Shown: in pieces, positions 17,955 to 26,312 of the stretch
Layout: each line of letters begins with the position of its first letter
Position numbering within the stretch: position 1 is the stretch's first letter
Assembly: GCA_017560945.1 (NCBI GenBank)
Contig: JAFZDY010000057.1
Coordinates: 49,912 to 113,911 of the forward strand
Length of the DNA: 64,000 nt
Reading direction: 5' to 3'
Source of the DNA: Bacteroidaceae bacterium
Lineage (GTDB): Bacteria; Bacteroidota; Bacteroidia; Bacteroidales; Bacteroidaceae
Position numbers and translations under genes: made by a program
The notes under the pieces: generated by a model
What the model was told of the DNA's origin: nothing
The model's database searches: none
What the model saw: only the letters and a program-made list of their open reading frames with translations

Positions 17955-19178
17955 TTAGTCAACTAAAGTTGCCTTCAAATAGTTTTTTACAGGATTGGCA
18001 TACATGGTAAGCATCTTCTCACGCAAGAACTCTTCATCCTTATTGGGAAGATCAATCTTAGCCAACTGTCCTTCTATGTATTTTTCAAATACGTTTTTCT
18101 CTTCGGCTGTATACTTATCAGCGAACTTACCTTCGCCCATCAACCAATCGTATGCGACATAGTTGCCAGGGTAGAAACGATAATTGGCATGAATCTGTTC
18201 GTCGATCATCGCACTGATGGCAGTAAATATTTCCGTCTTTGGCATTGCCGGGTCGAGCGCATCCAACTTCTCATTGATACACGGAGTCAATTGGAAATGG
18301 ATGTGCCCCTTACGACCGAAAATACCTGTCTGCATATTCAACAAATCATCCTCACGACTCTTCTTAAATTCAGGATTATCACGTTTCTGTTGATATTCCT
18401 TAGCCTTCAAATAGTCACATGGATCATATTCATACGAGATGGCAGCAGGTGTGATGTTCAATCCCTTCAAACGCTCCACAATAGAGCCTTCGCCTCCCAT
18501 AGCCATCATCTTCAATACACTATCCTGCGTGCGGTCGTCCGAATCTTTGGCACGTCCTTCACGTTGAGCAATCCAAATATTTTCATTCTTCTCATTGATA
18601 GCGAAATGCATATAACGCGACATACGAGCAGAGGACTCTAACATTTGACGCATGGTGAGGGCACGTTGTACGATAAAAGACTTGTTTATACGAACCAATT
18701 TCTTGATCCAAGGAAAAATTAACAAGTTATCACCAATCGCAATCTCTACGGTGTTTTGTCCATTATCTACTAACAAAACAGAGAGCAATGCCGAATCGAG
18801 TACGATATCACGATGATTAGTGATGAATGTATGAGGGAATGAATCACCTTGAATTGCAGTACAATCCATACTCATACCCGCACTACACTTGTTCACAAGA
18901 TCATGCAGAAAGGGGTAGCAGAAAGCCTTCTGAAACTCCAGGTTTGTCTTACACTGGCGCATCTTCATGGCTATCATGTCGAAGGGGATGCCAGGCATTA
19001 CCTTTCCCATCACACTACGGAAGGCCTCATCGGCAATCAGTTCTTCATACACGGCAGGAAGTTCCTCAGGAGAATATGGCCGTATATCATCAAATTCAAC
19101 AGGAATAGGAGCCCCACCCCCTTGCCCCTCCCTATGATGGAGGGGAGTTGATTGCATTGAATTAATCATCTCATTCAT
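17955..19178 (-). CDS. PlsC-type glycerophospholipid acyltransferase with repeat-derived N-terminus
   Basis: The 407-residue product resembles lysophosphatidate acyltransferases: FITNHRDIVLDSALL (NH...D active-site block, about 115-130), a PWIKKLVRINKSF segment and IWIAQREGRAKDSDD, which replaces the usual EGxR block. It would acylate glycerolipids at the membrane. The N-terminal residues 9-26 (TPLHHREGQGGGAPIPVE) are encoded by a G-rich palindromic intergenic-type element at 19105-19152. No start codon exists between that element and the conserved domain, so the element must be translated. Possible starts are the ATGs at 19178, 19169 and 19157. The substrate is not certain. Confidence 0.75.
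   Translation of the reverse strand: MNEMINSMQSTPLHHREGQGGGAPIPVEFDDIRPYSPEELPAVYEELIADEAFRSVMGKVMPGIPFDMIAMKMRQCKTNLEFQKAFCYPFLHDLVNKCSAGMSMDCTAIQGDSFPHTFITNHRDIVLDSALLSVLLVDNGQNTVEIAIGDNLLIFPWIKKLVRINKSFIVQRALTMRQMLESSARMSRYMHFAINEKNENIWIAQREGRAKDSDDRTQDSVLKMMAMGGEGSIVERLKGLNITPAAISYEYDPCDYLKAKEYQQKRDNPEFKKSREDDLLNMQTGIFGRKGHIHFQLTPCINEKLDALDPAMPKTEIFTAISAMIDEQIHANYRFYPGNYVAYDWLMGEGKFADKYTAEEKNVFEKYIEGQLAKIDLPNKDEEFLREKMLTMYANPVKNYLKATLVD
19105..19152. repeat. C/G-rich palindromic element inside the acyltransferase gene
   Basis: CCCCTCCCTATGATGGAGGGG is a 7-base inverted repeat preceded by a CCCCACCCCCTTG tract. This CCCCTCC...GGAGGGG type is usually intergenic in Bacteroidetes. Here it is in frame in the 5' coding region. 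Confidence 0.65.
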
Positions 19179-19218
19179 AGTTCCAATATTTTTGGTTTAA
19201 GGAGTTCACTCCCATCCC

Positions 19219-20220
19219 TCACAGAGAGGAAGAAGGGGGGAGAATCCCCAATTTATCTTCAATAATCTCAGTCATCACATCCTTTATGTCAAGGCCAGCG
19301 GCACGAACCTGCTGAGGTATAAAACTGGTAGCGGTCATACCAGGAGTTGTATTAACCTCCAGGAGGTTAATCTTTGACCCCTCAGTGATGAAGTAATCGA
19401 TGCGGATGATACCTTGTGCGCCAATGATATCGTACACGGCTGATGTCAATGCCCACACACGATTTCGCACCTCATCGGGGATACGAGCAGGAGTAATCTC
19501 CTCTACTTGCCCGTTGTACTTGGCATCGTAGTCAAAGTACTCATTGTGACTCACTACTTCCGTAATAGGAAGCACCACATTTTTTCCTTTTACCTTATAA
19601 CAACCACATGAGATTTCTGTTCCGTCAAGGAAAGATTCTATCACCACTTCATCAGCCTCTTCAAAGGCTTTGGCAATGGCAGGTTGAATATCTTCGGGAG
19701 TCTTTACCTTGGTTACTCCGAAACTACTTCCACCCAAACTGGGTTTTACAAAGCAGGGAAGCCCAATCTTCTCCACCACATCATCTTCGCTAATGGTCTG
19801 TCCCTTACGAAGCATCAGCGACTCGGCCACACGCACTCCAAATCCCTTCAAGTACTGGTTACAGGCAAACTTATTATAGGTGAGCGAAGCGGCAAATACA
19901 CCACAACATGAGTAGGGAATACCCAACATGTCGAAATAACCTTGCAAACGACCATCTTCGCCAGGAGTACCATGAATGGTAATGTAGGCAAAGTCAAACT
20001 TCACCTTTTCCCCATTGAAAACAAAACTAAAATCGTTTCGATCAACAGGCACCTCACCTCCATCGGGCAATTGCACATGCCAATCGTTGCCATGCATCAC
20101 CACTATGTACAAAGTATATCTCTCTTTGTCAATAAATGAATAGATGCCTTGTGCACTACGCAAAGACACTTGATATTCCGAGGTATCGCCCCCAGCCACG
20201 ATGGCTATATTTTTTTTCAT
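19219..20220 (-). CDS. ddl: D-alanine--D-alanine ligase
   Basis: The 333-residue ATP-grasp enzyme makes D-Ala-D-Ala for peptidoglycan. Visible segments: IAVVAGGDTSEYQVSLRS at the N-terminus, ITIHGTPGEDGRLQGY, LPCFVKPSLGGSSFGVTKV (ATP-binding), IESFLDGTEISCG and INLLEVNTTPGMT (metal-binding Glu/Asn). It follows the pseudouridine synthase gene by 12 bases. The very C-terminal tail (ILPPSSSL) is read from a C/T-rich tract resembling the palindromic element upstream of the acyltransferase. Confidence 0.93.
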   Translation of the reverse strand: MKKNIAIVAGGDTSEYQVSLRSAQGIYSFIDKERYTLYIVVMHGNDWHVQLPDGGEVPVDRNDFSFVFNGEKVKFDFAYITIHGTPGEDGRLQGYFDMLGIPYSCCGVFAASLTYNKFACNQYLKGFGVRVAESLMLRKGQTISEDDVVEKIGLPCFVKPSLGGSSFGVTKVKTPEDIQPAIAKAFEEADEVVIESFLDGTEISCGCYKVKGKNVVLPITEVVSHNEYFDYDAKYNGQVEEITPARIPDEVRNRVWALTSAVYDIIGAQGIIRIDYFITEGSKINLLEVNTTPGMTATSFIPQQVRAAGLDIKDVMTEIIEDKLGILPPSSSL

Positions 20221-20232
20221 TTCTCTATTTTT

Positions 20233-21306
20233 TTATTCTAAATCCTTATCACTCATATACCCTCGCCAACGCTCAATCAGTTGTACCATATCCTCAGGCA
20301 ACTCGGTGGTAAAGAACATGTCCTCACCCGTGCGCGGATGGACAAATCCCAAAGTACGTGCATGAAGGGCTTGACGCGGGCAAATATCGAAACAATTGTG
20401 AACGAACTGCTTGTATTTGGCAAAGTGAGTACCCTTCAGGATTTCGTTTCCTCCATATCGTTCATCATTGAACAGAATGTGCCCAATGTGCTTCATGTGT
20501 ACACGTATCTGATGGGTACGACCTGTCTCCAACCGACACTCAACAAGAGTGACGTAACCAAAGCGTTCTAACACCTTATAGTGAGTAACCGCGTGTTTTC
20601 CTATCTCAGGATCACTGAAGACGGCCATTTGCATTCTATCCTTGGGATGACGAGCAATGTTGCCCTCAATTTTTCCCGTGTCTTCTAAAAAATTTCCCCA
20701 AACGAGGGCGTTATATTGGCGCTTTGTTGTCTTATTGAAGAACTGAAGTCCCAAGTGTGTCTTGGCATCGGGAGTCTTGGCCACAACGAGCAATCCCGAG
20801 GTGTCCTTGTCAATACGATGTACCAATCCCACTTGCGGGTCATTGGGGTCATACTTAGGGTTGTCCCTCAAATGCCAAGCGATGGCATTCACCAATGTAC
20901 CATGGTAGTTTCCACATCCAGGGTGAACGACCAATCCAGCGGGTTTGTTGATAACCATCAGGTCTTCATCCTCGTACACTACATCGAGGGGAATATCCTC
21001 GGGGATAATGTCGTTATCGTATCGTGGACGATCCATCATCACGGTTATCACCTCGCAAGGCTTCACCTTGTAGCTACTCTTCACAGGTTTTCCATTGGCC
21101 ATCACATAGCCCATGTCGGCCGCTCTTTGTATGCGGTTGCGCGAAGAGTTTACAATACGTTCGCCCAAGAACTTATCCACTCGCATAGGGGTCTGTCCTT
21201 TATCTACAACCACACGAAAGTGTTCATGCAGATCGCCCGCAGCTTCGCCCACAGGTTCAGTCTCATCCAGTTCGTCGAGCAATATTTCCTCCGATTCGTC
21301 AATCAT
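20233..21306 (-). CDS. RluA/RluD-family pseudouridine synthase
   Basis: The 357-residue product has an N-terminal S4 RNA-binding domain (MRVDKFLGERIVNSSRN, about 38-95) and a pseudouridine synthase domain with catalytic Asp in VHRIDKDTSGLLVVAKT (about 165). The layout matches RluD, which modifies the 23S rRNA helix 69 loop, but RluA, RluC and RluD paralogues cannot be separated with certainty here. It is 40 bases downstream of the PASTA gene and 12 bases before ddl, so one operon is likely. Confidence 0.88.
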   Translation of the reverse strand: MIDESEEILLDELDETEPVGEAAGDLHEHFRVVVDKGQTPMRVDKFLGERIVNSSRNRIQRAADMGYVMANGKPVKSSYKVKPCEVITVMMDRPRYDNDIIPEDIPLDVVYEDEDLMVINKPAGLVVHPGCGNYHGTLVNAIAWHLRDNPKYDPNDPQVGLVHRIDKDTSGLLVVAKTPDAKTHLGLQFFNKTTKRQYNALVWGNFLEDTGKIEGNIARHPKDRMQMAVFSDPEIGKHAVTHYKVLERFGYVTLVECRLETGRTHQIRVHMKHIGHILFNDERYGGNEILKGTHFAKYKQFVHNCFDICPRQALHARTLGFVHPRTGEDMFFTTELPEDMVQLIERWRGYMSDKDLE

Positions 21307-21346
21307 TGTCTTTTTCTATACCTTATATATTATATATAGGGAGGGA

Positions 21347-22000
21347 TTATTCAAACCACGAATCGTCCGTCACCGTACTCTCCCCTATCACCGATGTATC
21401 GTACAACCGATAGGATGTATCTTCCATCATCTTCTTCATGCGATAATATTCGCCTCCACCCACCTCGAGCACCAATTTGGCTCCTACGGGTATCTCGTCT
21501 CCATTTTCCAAAGAGACTCCTTCGTGCTTTATGCCATATATCCAATCCTTCTCGCCGTCGATGGTGTCGTTTTCCTCCAACACGAATCCCATTGCCCTCA
21601 ACTTAGCCTCAGCCTCACGTAGCGAACTGTTATCTATCAGATTGGGAATCACGCGCATGGGCGGACAATTGGTATTTATGGTTAGGTACACCGAACGTCC
21701 TTCCTTCACCACGGCACCATGCGAGGGAGTCATATCAAGAACTATTCCACCAGGTTGAGCGGTATTGTAAACTGAATCCGAAATTACAGGTTTGAGTTTA
21801 TGACTCACCAACAGGTTCTTCGCTTCGGCTATCGACAGGCCTTTCACCTCAGGTATAGTCACGGCTACATCGTGGTGGGTATAAACCCCAAGCCACTTGA
21901 ACACACCCCACACCAATCCCACGGCAACGATGGCCATGGCCAATAAGTTTCCCCAAAAGAAGAAATTAGTTTTGAAGGAAAAGAATTCTTTTATCGTCAT
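21347..22000 (-). CDS. PASTA-domain membrane protein
   Basis: The 217-residue product has one N-terminal membrane span (about 14-38, NLLAMAIVAVGLVWGVF) and a periplasmic part with two clear PASTA modules (about 47-110 and 115-185; IPEVKGLSIAEAKNLL, then VIPNLIDNSSLREAEAKL). PASTA modules bind peptidoglycan fragments or support divisome proteins. There is no kinase or transpeptidase domain. Its position before the RluD-like gene and ddl links it to wall synthesis. The mRNA has a long structured leader. Its C-terminal 30 residues are polar and probably disordered. Confidence 0.88.
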   Translation of the reverse strand: MTIKEFFSFKTNFFFWGNLLAMAIVAVGLVWGVFKWLGVYTHHDVAVTIPEVKGLSIAEAKNLLVSHKLKPVISDSVYNTAQPGGIVLDMTPSHGAVVKEGRSVYLTINTNCPPMRVIPNLIDNSSLREAEAKLRAMGFVLEENDTIDGEKDWIYGIKHEGVSLENGDEIPVGAKLVLEVGGGEYYRMKKMMEDTSYRLYDTSVIGESTVTDDSWFE

Positions 22001-22020
22001 TGCTTTATTTTCTTTTATTT

Positions 22021-22146
22021 GCCAGAAGCATCATCGAAGTCTCTCCTCATCCAAGGCCAGTGATGTCACCTTGTAGGCCCAGGGAGCAAAGCTCCCTTAC
22101 TCAGTGAGTAAGCCTGTATGAGAAAAGACCTCGTTTCTCTTCTGCC
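22021..22146 (-). ncRNA. Candidate structured leader RNA upstream of the PASTA gene
   Basis: Read on the minus strand downstream of a TATATTTGC box, this 126-base stretch folds by inspection as nested stems. CAGAAG/CTTCTG (22139-22144 with 22023-22028) encloses a 12-pair stem, 22118-22129 with 22039-22050, two pairs of which are G-U in the minus-strand RNA only. Inside are hairpins at 22096-22112 (CTTACTC/GAGTAAG), 22082-22096 (GGGAGC/GCTCCC) and about 22052-22079 (CAAGG/CCTTG or GGCC/GGCC). The wobble pairs indicate leftward transcription. It could be a cis-regulatory RNA or a mobile palindromic element. I recognise no named riboswitch in it. Confidence 0.55.
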
Positions 22147-22147
22147 T

Positions 22148-22156
22148 GCAAATATA
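22148..22156 (-). promoter_or_regulatory. -7 box for the PASTA-rluD-ddl operon
   Basis: TATATTTGC on the minus strand, a full match to TAnnTTTGC, about 147 bases before the PASTA ATG. The intervening leader is the structured element. Confidence 0.7.
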
Positions 22157-22164
22157 CAAAAAAA

Positions 22165-22213
22165 TAAAAGAAGCAAAGGTATCTGCATTAGAAAACCTTT
22201 ACTTCTTATTATT
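22165..22213 (-). terminator. Terminator of rpmH
   Basis: On the minus strand GAAGTAAAGGT pairs with ACCTTTGCTTC around a loop and is followed by TTTTATTTTTTTG. It ends rpmH transcription just before the next promoter. Confidence 0.75.
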
Positions 22214-22238
22214 AAACGTTCTTACACTATCCGTAAGA

Positions 22239-22403
22239 TTACTTCTTAGTAGTACCGTTGTACTCGTCAGAAACGGTCAACTTCTTACGACCTTTTGCGC
22301 GACGTGCAGCCAATACTCGGCGACCATTAGCGGTAGCCATTCTCTCACGGAATCCGTGCTTGTTCTTTCTCTTTCTGTTAGAGGGTTGGAATGTTCTTTT
22401 CAT
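22239..22403 (-). CDS. rpmH: 50S ribosomal protein L34
   Basis: A 54-codon gene. The product starts [20 protein letters not shown] and continues [20 protein letters not shown], the L34 signature, then a short Bacteroidales-type tail ending YNGTTKK. It is a small basic protein of the large ribosomal subunit. The -7 box at 22448-22456 and the terminator at 22165-22213 make it a monocistronic unit. It is not adjacent to rnpA or dnaA here, unlike in many bacteria. Confidence 0.97.
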   Translation of the reverse strand: MKRTFQPSNRKRKNKHGFRERMATANGRRVLAARRAKGRKKLTVSDEYNGTTKK

Positions 22404-22447
22404 TACGATATTTGTTTTATGTTATTATTCCATTGCAGTTTCGGGCT

Positions 22448-22456
22448 GCAAAAATA
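22448..22456 (-). promoter_or_regulatory. -7 box for rpmH
   Basis: TATTTTTGC on the minus strand, 44 bases before the ATG at 22403. Confidence 0.65.
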
Positions 22457-22505
22457 GATATTTTTTTTGAATTAGCCAAGTAAACTGACTTTTTTAGCAG
22501 ATAGT

Positions 22506-22538
22506 TTTGCGTATTTTGCCGATTTCTTGTACTTTTGC
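22506..22538 (+). promoter_or_regulatory. Promoter for efp
   Basis: TTTG at 22506-22509 and TACTTTTGC at 22530-22538 with a 20-base spacer. The leader is about 110 bases and ends with an AGGAG about 13 bases before the ATG. Confidence 0.75.
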
Positions 22539-22651
22539 ACTCGCAAAACGACATTTTCCCCCTTCACTAACCTCATTTTAGTTTGGGGAAGGACATTAAA
22601 CAACCGAAAACATTCAATTATAACATAAAATAAATAAGGAGAAAAAAGATT

Positions 22652-23221
22652 ATGATTAATGCACAAGACATTAAGAACGGAACCTGCATCCGCATGGATG
22701 GCAAATTGTATTTTTGCATCGAGTTCCTTCATGTAAAACCTGGTAAGGGTAACACTTTCATGCGTACAAAACTGAAAGATGTAGTAAACGGCTACGTATT
22801 GGAGCGTCGTTTCAACATCGGTGAAAAGTTGGAAGACGTACGCGTAGAGCGTCGTCCCTATCAGTTCCTTTACAAGGAGGGAGAAGACTACATCTTCATG
22901 AACAACGAAACATTCGACCAAGCCCCCATCGCTAAGGACCTCATCACTGGCGTAAACTTCTTGAAGGAAGGTATGGAAGTAGAAGTTGTTTCTGATGCAT
23001 CTACTGACACCGTTCTTTATGCCGAACTTCCTGTGAAGGTTGTTCTTCAGGTAACATACACCGAGCCGGGCCTCAAGGGCGACACTGCTACCAATGCTAC
23101 CAAGCCCGCTACCGTTGAAACAGGTGCTGAAGTACGTGTACCTCTCTTCATCAACGAAGGTGAGTTCATCGAAGTAGACACTCGCGACGGTTCTTACCTC
23201 AACCGTAAGAAGGAGGCTTAA
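22652..23221 (+). CDS. efp: Translation elongation factor P
   Basis: The 189-residue product rescues ribosomes stalled at polyproline stretches. It has the KOW-like N-terminal domain with the loop [10 protein letters not shown]; the tip residue by position is K32, followed by two OB domains and the C-terminal signature [19 protein letters not shown]. No modification enzyme (epmA/epmB, earP) is nearby. A rare good Shine-Dalgarno-like AGGAG precedes the start. The gene is followed by a palindromic repeat and probably stands alone. Confidence 0.96.
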   Translation: MINAQDIKNGTCIRMDGKLYFCIEFLHVKPGKGNTFMRTKLKDVVNGYVLERRFNIGEKLEDVRVERRPYQFLYKEGEDYIFMNNETFDQAPIAKDLITGVNFLKEGMEVEVVSDASTDTVLYAELPVKVVLQVTYTEPGLKGDTATNATKPATVETGAEVRVPLFINEGEFIEVDTRDGSYLNRKKEA

Positions 23222-23257
23222 TCGAACGAGTAATCAGCGACAAGCAACAAGTTTTTC

Positions 23258-23325
23258 AGGCACGGATTATGCGGATGACACGGAGGATTAAAAATAAATC
23301 CGCGTAATCCATGTAATCCGTGCCT
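23258..23325. repeat. Palindromic intergenic repeat (ATCCGTG family), copy 3
   Basis: Left arm AGGCACGGATTATGCGGAT; right arm ATGTAATCCGTGCCTTA. Between efp and the glycosyltransferase gene. Confidence 0.87.
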
Positions 23326-23360
23326 TACTTTTAATACTTAACCTTTAAAATTTAACACCA

Positions 23361-24452
23361 TTGCGCTACTCTTTCGTCATCCCCGTCTATAATCGTCCCG
23401 ATGAAGTGGACGAGTTGTTGGAAAGCCTTACACACCAAACCTTCACCGACTTCGAAGTGGTGGTGGTGGAAGATGGCTCATCCATCCCTTGCCAACACAT
23501 CGTAGACAAGTACACCGACCGTCTGTCTCTTCATTACTTCAATAAGCCCAACTCAGGACCTGGACAAACACGTAACTATGGTGTTGAACGAAGCACAGGT
23601 GAATACGTCATCGTACTCGACTCCGATTGCATCATCCCTCCAGAATATCTGCAAGCAGTAGAAGACGAGCTCACCCACGAGCCTTCCGATGCCTTTGGAG
23701 GCCCTGACCGCGCACACTCTTCTTTCACTCCTGTACAAAAGGCTATCAACTATGCGATGACCTCGTTTTTCACCACTGGCGGCATTCGCGGAGGCTCGAA
23801 GAAGAAGATGGACAAGTTCTATCCGCGCAGCTTCAATATGGGAATCAAACGCGATGTATATCAAAGCCTTGATGGATTTTCCAAGATGCGTTTTGGCGAA
23901 GATATCGACTTCAGCATACGCATTTTCAAAGGAGGCTATCGTTGCCGACTTTTCCCTGAAGCATGGGTGTGGCACAAACGTCGTACTGACCTAAAGAAAT
24001 TTTTCAAGCAAGTACACAACTCTGGCATTGCCCGCATCAATCTCTATAAAAAATACCCCGAGTCTTTGAAACTCGTACACATGCTTCCTGCCATCTTCAC
24101 CGTAGGAGTAGGTCTTCTACTTTTGCTATTTATATTTAGTTTAGGCTTGATTGCATCCAACGTCTATGGTATAATGAGTAATGCGGTCACCCCTCTCGAC
24201 ATGCTCTATGTGGGAATTTTTATAGGTGTAGTGGCTATCGTATGTTCACTTGCTCCCCTACTCCTATTCTCGCTACTCATCTGCATCGACTCCTCCATTC
24301 GCAATCACTCATTGTGGATAGGAATGCTATCTGTGCCAGCTTCGTTTATCCAACTCACTGGTTATGGTACAGGTTTCCTCCGTGCTTGGTGGAAGCGTTG
24401 CATACTTGGGAAAGATGAGTTCTCCGCATTTGAGAAAAACTTCTATAAATAA
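23361..24452 (+). CDS. Family 2 glycosyltransferase, membrane-anchored, TTG start
   Basis: The 363-residue product has a GT-A fold domain (about 1-230): [39 protein letters not shown] (DxD-type metal site), FGGPDRAH and [12 protein letters not shown] (ED motif). Two or three membrane segments follow (about 235-330). Such enzymes add sugars to lipid-linked or surface polymers. The only reasonable start is TTG at 23361: an in-frame stop lies 15 bases upstream (23346-23348), and no ATG falls before the conserved first strand. The gene ends 22 bases before nfo. Confidence 0.87.
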   Translation: MRYSFVIPVYNRPDEVDELLESLTHQTFTDFEVVVVEDGSSIPCQHIVDKYTDRLSLHYFNKPNSGPGQTRNYGVERSTGEYVIVLDSDCIIPPEYLQAVEDELTHEPSDAFGGPDRAHSSFTPVQKAINYAMTSFFTTGGIRGGSKKKMDKFYPRSFNMGIKRDVYQSLDGFSKMRFGEDIDFSIRIFKGGYRCRLFPEAWVWHKRRTDLKKFFKQVHNSGIARINLYKKYPESLKLVHMLPAIFTVGVGLLLLLFIFSLGLIASNVYGIMSNAVTPLDMLYVGIFIGVVAIVCSLAPLLLFSLLICIDSSIRNHSLWIGMLSVPASFIQLTGYGTGFLRAWWKRCILGKDEFSAFEKNFYK

Positions 24453-24474
24453 TAACTCTGAACCTTATAAAGAT

Positions 24475-25314
24475 ATGAAATACATAGGAGCACACGTCAG
24501 TGCATCAGGAGGAGTTGAGAATGCCCCCATAAATGCACACCAAATAGGCGCTAATGCCTTTGCCTTGTTCACCAAGAATCAACGACAATGGGTAAGCCCT
24601 CCATTAACAAAGAAAAGTATAGAATTATTCAAAACCCGATGCGAAGAATATGGTTTCCAACCCGAATACATCCTTCCTCACGATAGTTACCTCATCAATT
24701 TAGGACACCCCGAGGAAGAAGGATTGGAAAAATCACGGGCTGCATTTTTGGACGAAATGCAACGATGCGAACAATTGGGATTAAAATTACTGAATTTTCA
24801 TCCAGGTAGCCACCTGAACAAACTTTCCCCAGAAGCCTGCCTCGACCGCATAGCCGAAAGTATCAACATAGCTCTCGATAAGACTCAAGGTGTAACAGCC
24901 GTAATAGAAAATACCGCAGGACAAGGCAGTAATATGGGATTCAGTTTCTACCACCTGCGCCACATTATTGATCGCGTAGAAGATAAGAGTCGTGTAGGTT
25001 TCTGTATAGATACATGCCACACCTTCACTGCAGGATACAACCTGGTGGATGAGTATGATAAAGTTTGGGGTGAACTGAACGAGGTAGTAGGGCTCAACTT
25101 CCTCAGAGGCATTCACCTCAACGATAGCAAGAAGCCATTGGCCAGTCATGTAGATCGCCACGACAGCTTGGGACAAGGCCTTATCGACAAAGCATTCTTC
25201 AGCCGTTTGATGCAAGATCCAAGATTTGACAACATCCCCATCATATTGGAAACCCCTGACGAAAACCTGTGGGCAGAAGAAATTGCATGGTTGAGAAAAG
25301 AGAGTGAAATATAA
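24475..25314 (+). CDS. nfo: Endonuclease IV
   Basis: The 279-residue zinc TIM-barrel enzyme nicks DNA 5' to abasic sites in base excision repair. It starts [13 protein letters not shown], and the metal-ligand segments [54 protein letters not shown] and ILETP appear in order. The ATG at 24475 is chosen over the longer frame from 24364, which lies inside the glycosyltransferase gene. A bidirectional terminator follows at 25558-25590. Confidence 0.96.
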   Translation: MKYIGAHVSASGGVENAPINAHQIGANAFALFTKNQRQWVSPPLTKKSIELFKTRCEEYGFQPEYILPHDSYLINLGHPEEEGLEKSRAAFLDEMQRCEQLGLKLLNFHPGSHLNKLSPEACLDRIAESINIALDKTQGVTAVIENTAGQGSNMGFSFYHLRHIIDRVEDKSRVGFCIDTCHTFTAGYNLVDEYDKVWGELNEVVGLNFLRGIHLNDSKKPLASHVDRHDSLGQGLIDKAFFSRLMQDPRFDNIPIILETPDENLWAEEIAWLRKESEI

Positions 25315-25360
25315 TTTTTGGTATCCGATAAACCATTATAATACCTTACCAAAATAAATT

Positions 25361-25464
25361 AGGTACGGATGACACGGATTAACGCGGATTAAATTTCATT
25401 TTTATACCCGATTTTAATTTATCCGTGAAGTACCCTTGAGCTAAAGCGAAAAATCCGCACCTAA
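25361..25464. repeat. Palindromic intergenic repeat (ATCCGTG family), copy 4
   Basis: Left arm AGGTACGGATGACACGGATT with a second ACGCGGATT unit; right arm ends AAATCCGCACCTAAA, interrupted by about 25 bases. It shares the 5' flank AAAATAAATTAGG with the pfl copies. Confidence 0.78.
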
Positions 25465-25557
25465 AGAACAAATACAGAGCATCCCCTACAAGGGGACGAG
25501 TAAAGCAAAGGGGGCATAAAACCTATGGAGTTTTACAGGACACAAGCAATAAACAAA

Positions 25558-25590
25558 AAAAGGAGTTGCACCATTGGTACAACTCCTTTT
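25558..25590. terminator. Bidirectional terminator between nfo and the Spy-like gene
   Basis: AAAAGGAGTTG and CAACTCCTTTT form a perfect 11-base stem around an 11-base loop, with T-rich tails on both strands. Confidence 0.85.
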
Positions 25591-25622
25591 CTATTTTTCT
25601 AAAGAGTATTTAGAAGTAACTA

Positions 25623-26018
25623 TTAGCGAGGACCACCGAATCCACCGGGAGCGCCACCGCCCATACCTTGACGCTGTTCTGCCTGCATCTTTTCAAATTC
25701 CTTGTATTGGTCAGCAGTAAGAAGAGCCTTCACACCCTTGTTATATTTTTCACGAGCCTTCTCCATGTTAGCGCGCATAGCCTCGAAATCCATCTGACCC
25801 GGGTCAGCACCAGGAGTGAAACCACCCATCATAGAAGACATCAAAGTGTCATTCAAAGCCTGCATCTTAGCAGCCTGATCCTTGTTAAGTTTCAAACGCT
25901 CAACCTGACCATTAGTCATGTTCTTTACCATTTCGCCACGATCGAAATTAGGCATCTGTGCCATAGCACCTACACTCATTGCCAAAGAGGCAAACAAGAT
26001 CAATCCAAACTTTTTCAT
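25623..26018 (-). CDS. Small periplasmic Spy/CpxP-like helical protein
   Basis: The 131-residue product has a signal peptide (MKKFGLILFASLAMSVGAMAQ) and a helical body with VERLKLNKDQAAKMQALNDTL and LLTADQYKEFEKMQAEQ, which resemble the LTxxQ elements of Spy/CpxP. It ends in a Gly-rich tail (GMGGGAPGGFGGPR). Spy/CpxP proteins are periplasmic chaperones or stress sensors; the role here is inferred only. It is a clear paralogue of the product at 57846-58517: same signal peptide, same VERLKL block and same EFEKMQ block. An AAAGGTTTAAT motif lies upstream of both. Confidence 0.75.
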   Translation of the reverse strand: MKKFGLILFASLAMSVGAMAQMPNFDRGEMVKNMTNGQVERLKLNKDQAAKMQALNDTLMSSMMGGFTPGADPGQMDFEAMRANMEKAREKYNKGVKALLTADQYKEFEKMQAEQRQGMGGGAPGGFGGPR

Positions 26019-26082
26019 TTTTCAAATTCTTTTGGTTAATAAAATATTAGTTAAAACATTAAATAAGACGTCTCCACATTAC

Positions 26083-26093
26083 AAAGGTTTAAT
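26083..26093 (-). promoter_or_regulatory. Upstream 11-mer shared with the Spy-like paralogue
   Basis: ATTAAACCTTT on the minus strand, 65 bases before the start at 26018. The identical 11-mer is at 58571-58581, 54 bases before the paralogue. Possibly part of a shared alternative promoter. Confidence 0.4.
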
Positions 26094-26185
26094 GAAAAGA
26101 AGAAAAAAGTATTCATTTTGACGAAAAAAATAGGAAAATCCTTAAAAATAGACAACGCAGTAGGCAAGATTCACACTACAAAAAA

Positions 26186-26206
26186 AGGAATAATCGACTA
26201 TTCTTA
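26186..26206 (-). terminator. Probable terminator of the prfC operon
   Basis: On the minus strand GAATA/TATTC forms a short stem followed by CCTTTTTTTG, about 110 bases after the prfC stop. Confidence 0.4.
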
Positions 26207-26271
26207 TTTAATAGGTTTTTGAAATTCCATAAATTCACACAACGCGAACCAATACGAAAAACAAGTTCCGT

Positions 26272-26294
26272 ATCAATCCGCGTCATTCGTGTGT
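26272..26294. repeat. Half copy of the ATCCGTG-family repeat
   Basis: ATCAATCCGCGTCATTCGTGTG matches the right arm only. Confidence 0.5.
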
Positions 26295-26312
26295 AAAAAA
26301 ATATTTTCTAAA

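Larger units (their letters stand above)
25315..25622. other. 308-base gap after nfo
   Basis: It holds repeat copy 4, a small CCCCTACAAGGGG inverted repeat near 25485-25497 and a bidirectional terminator. I see no gene. Confidence 0.6.
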
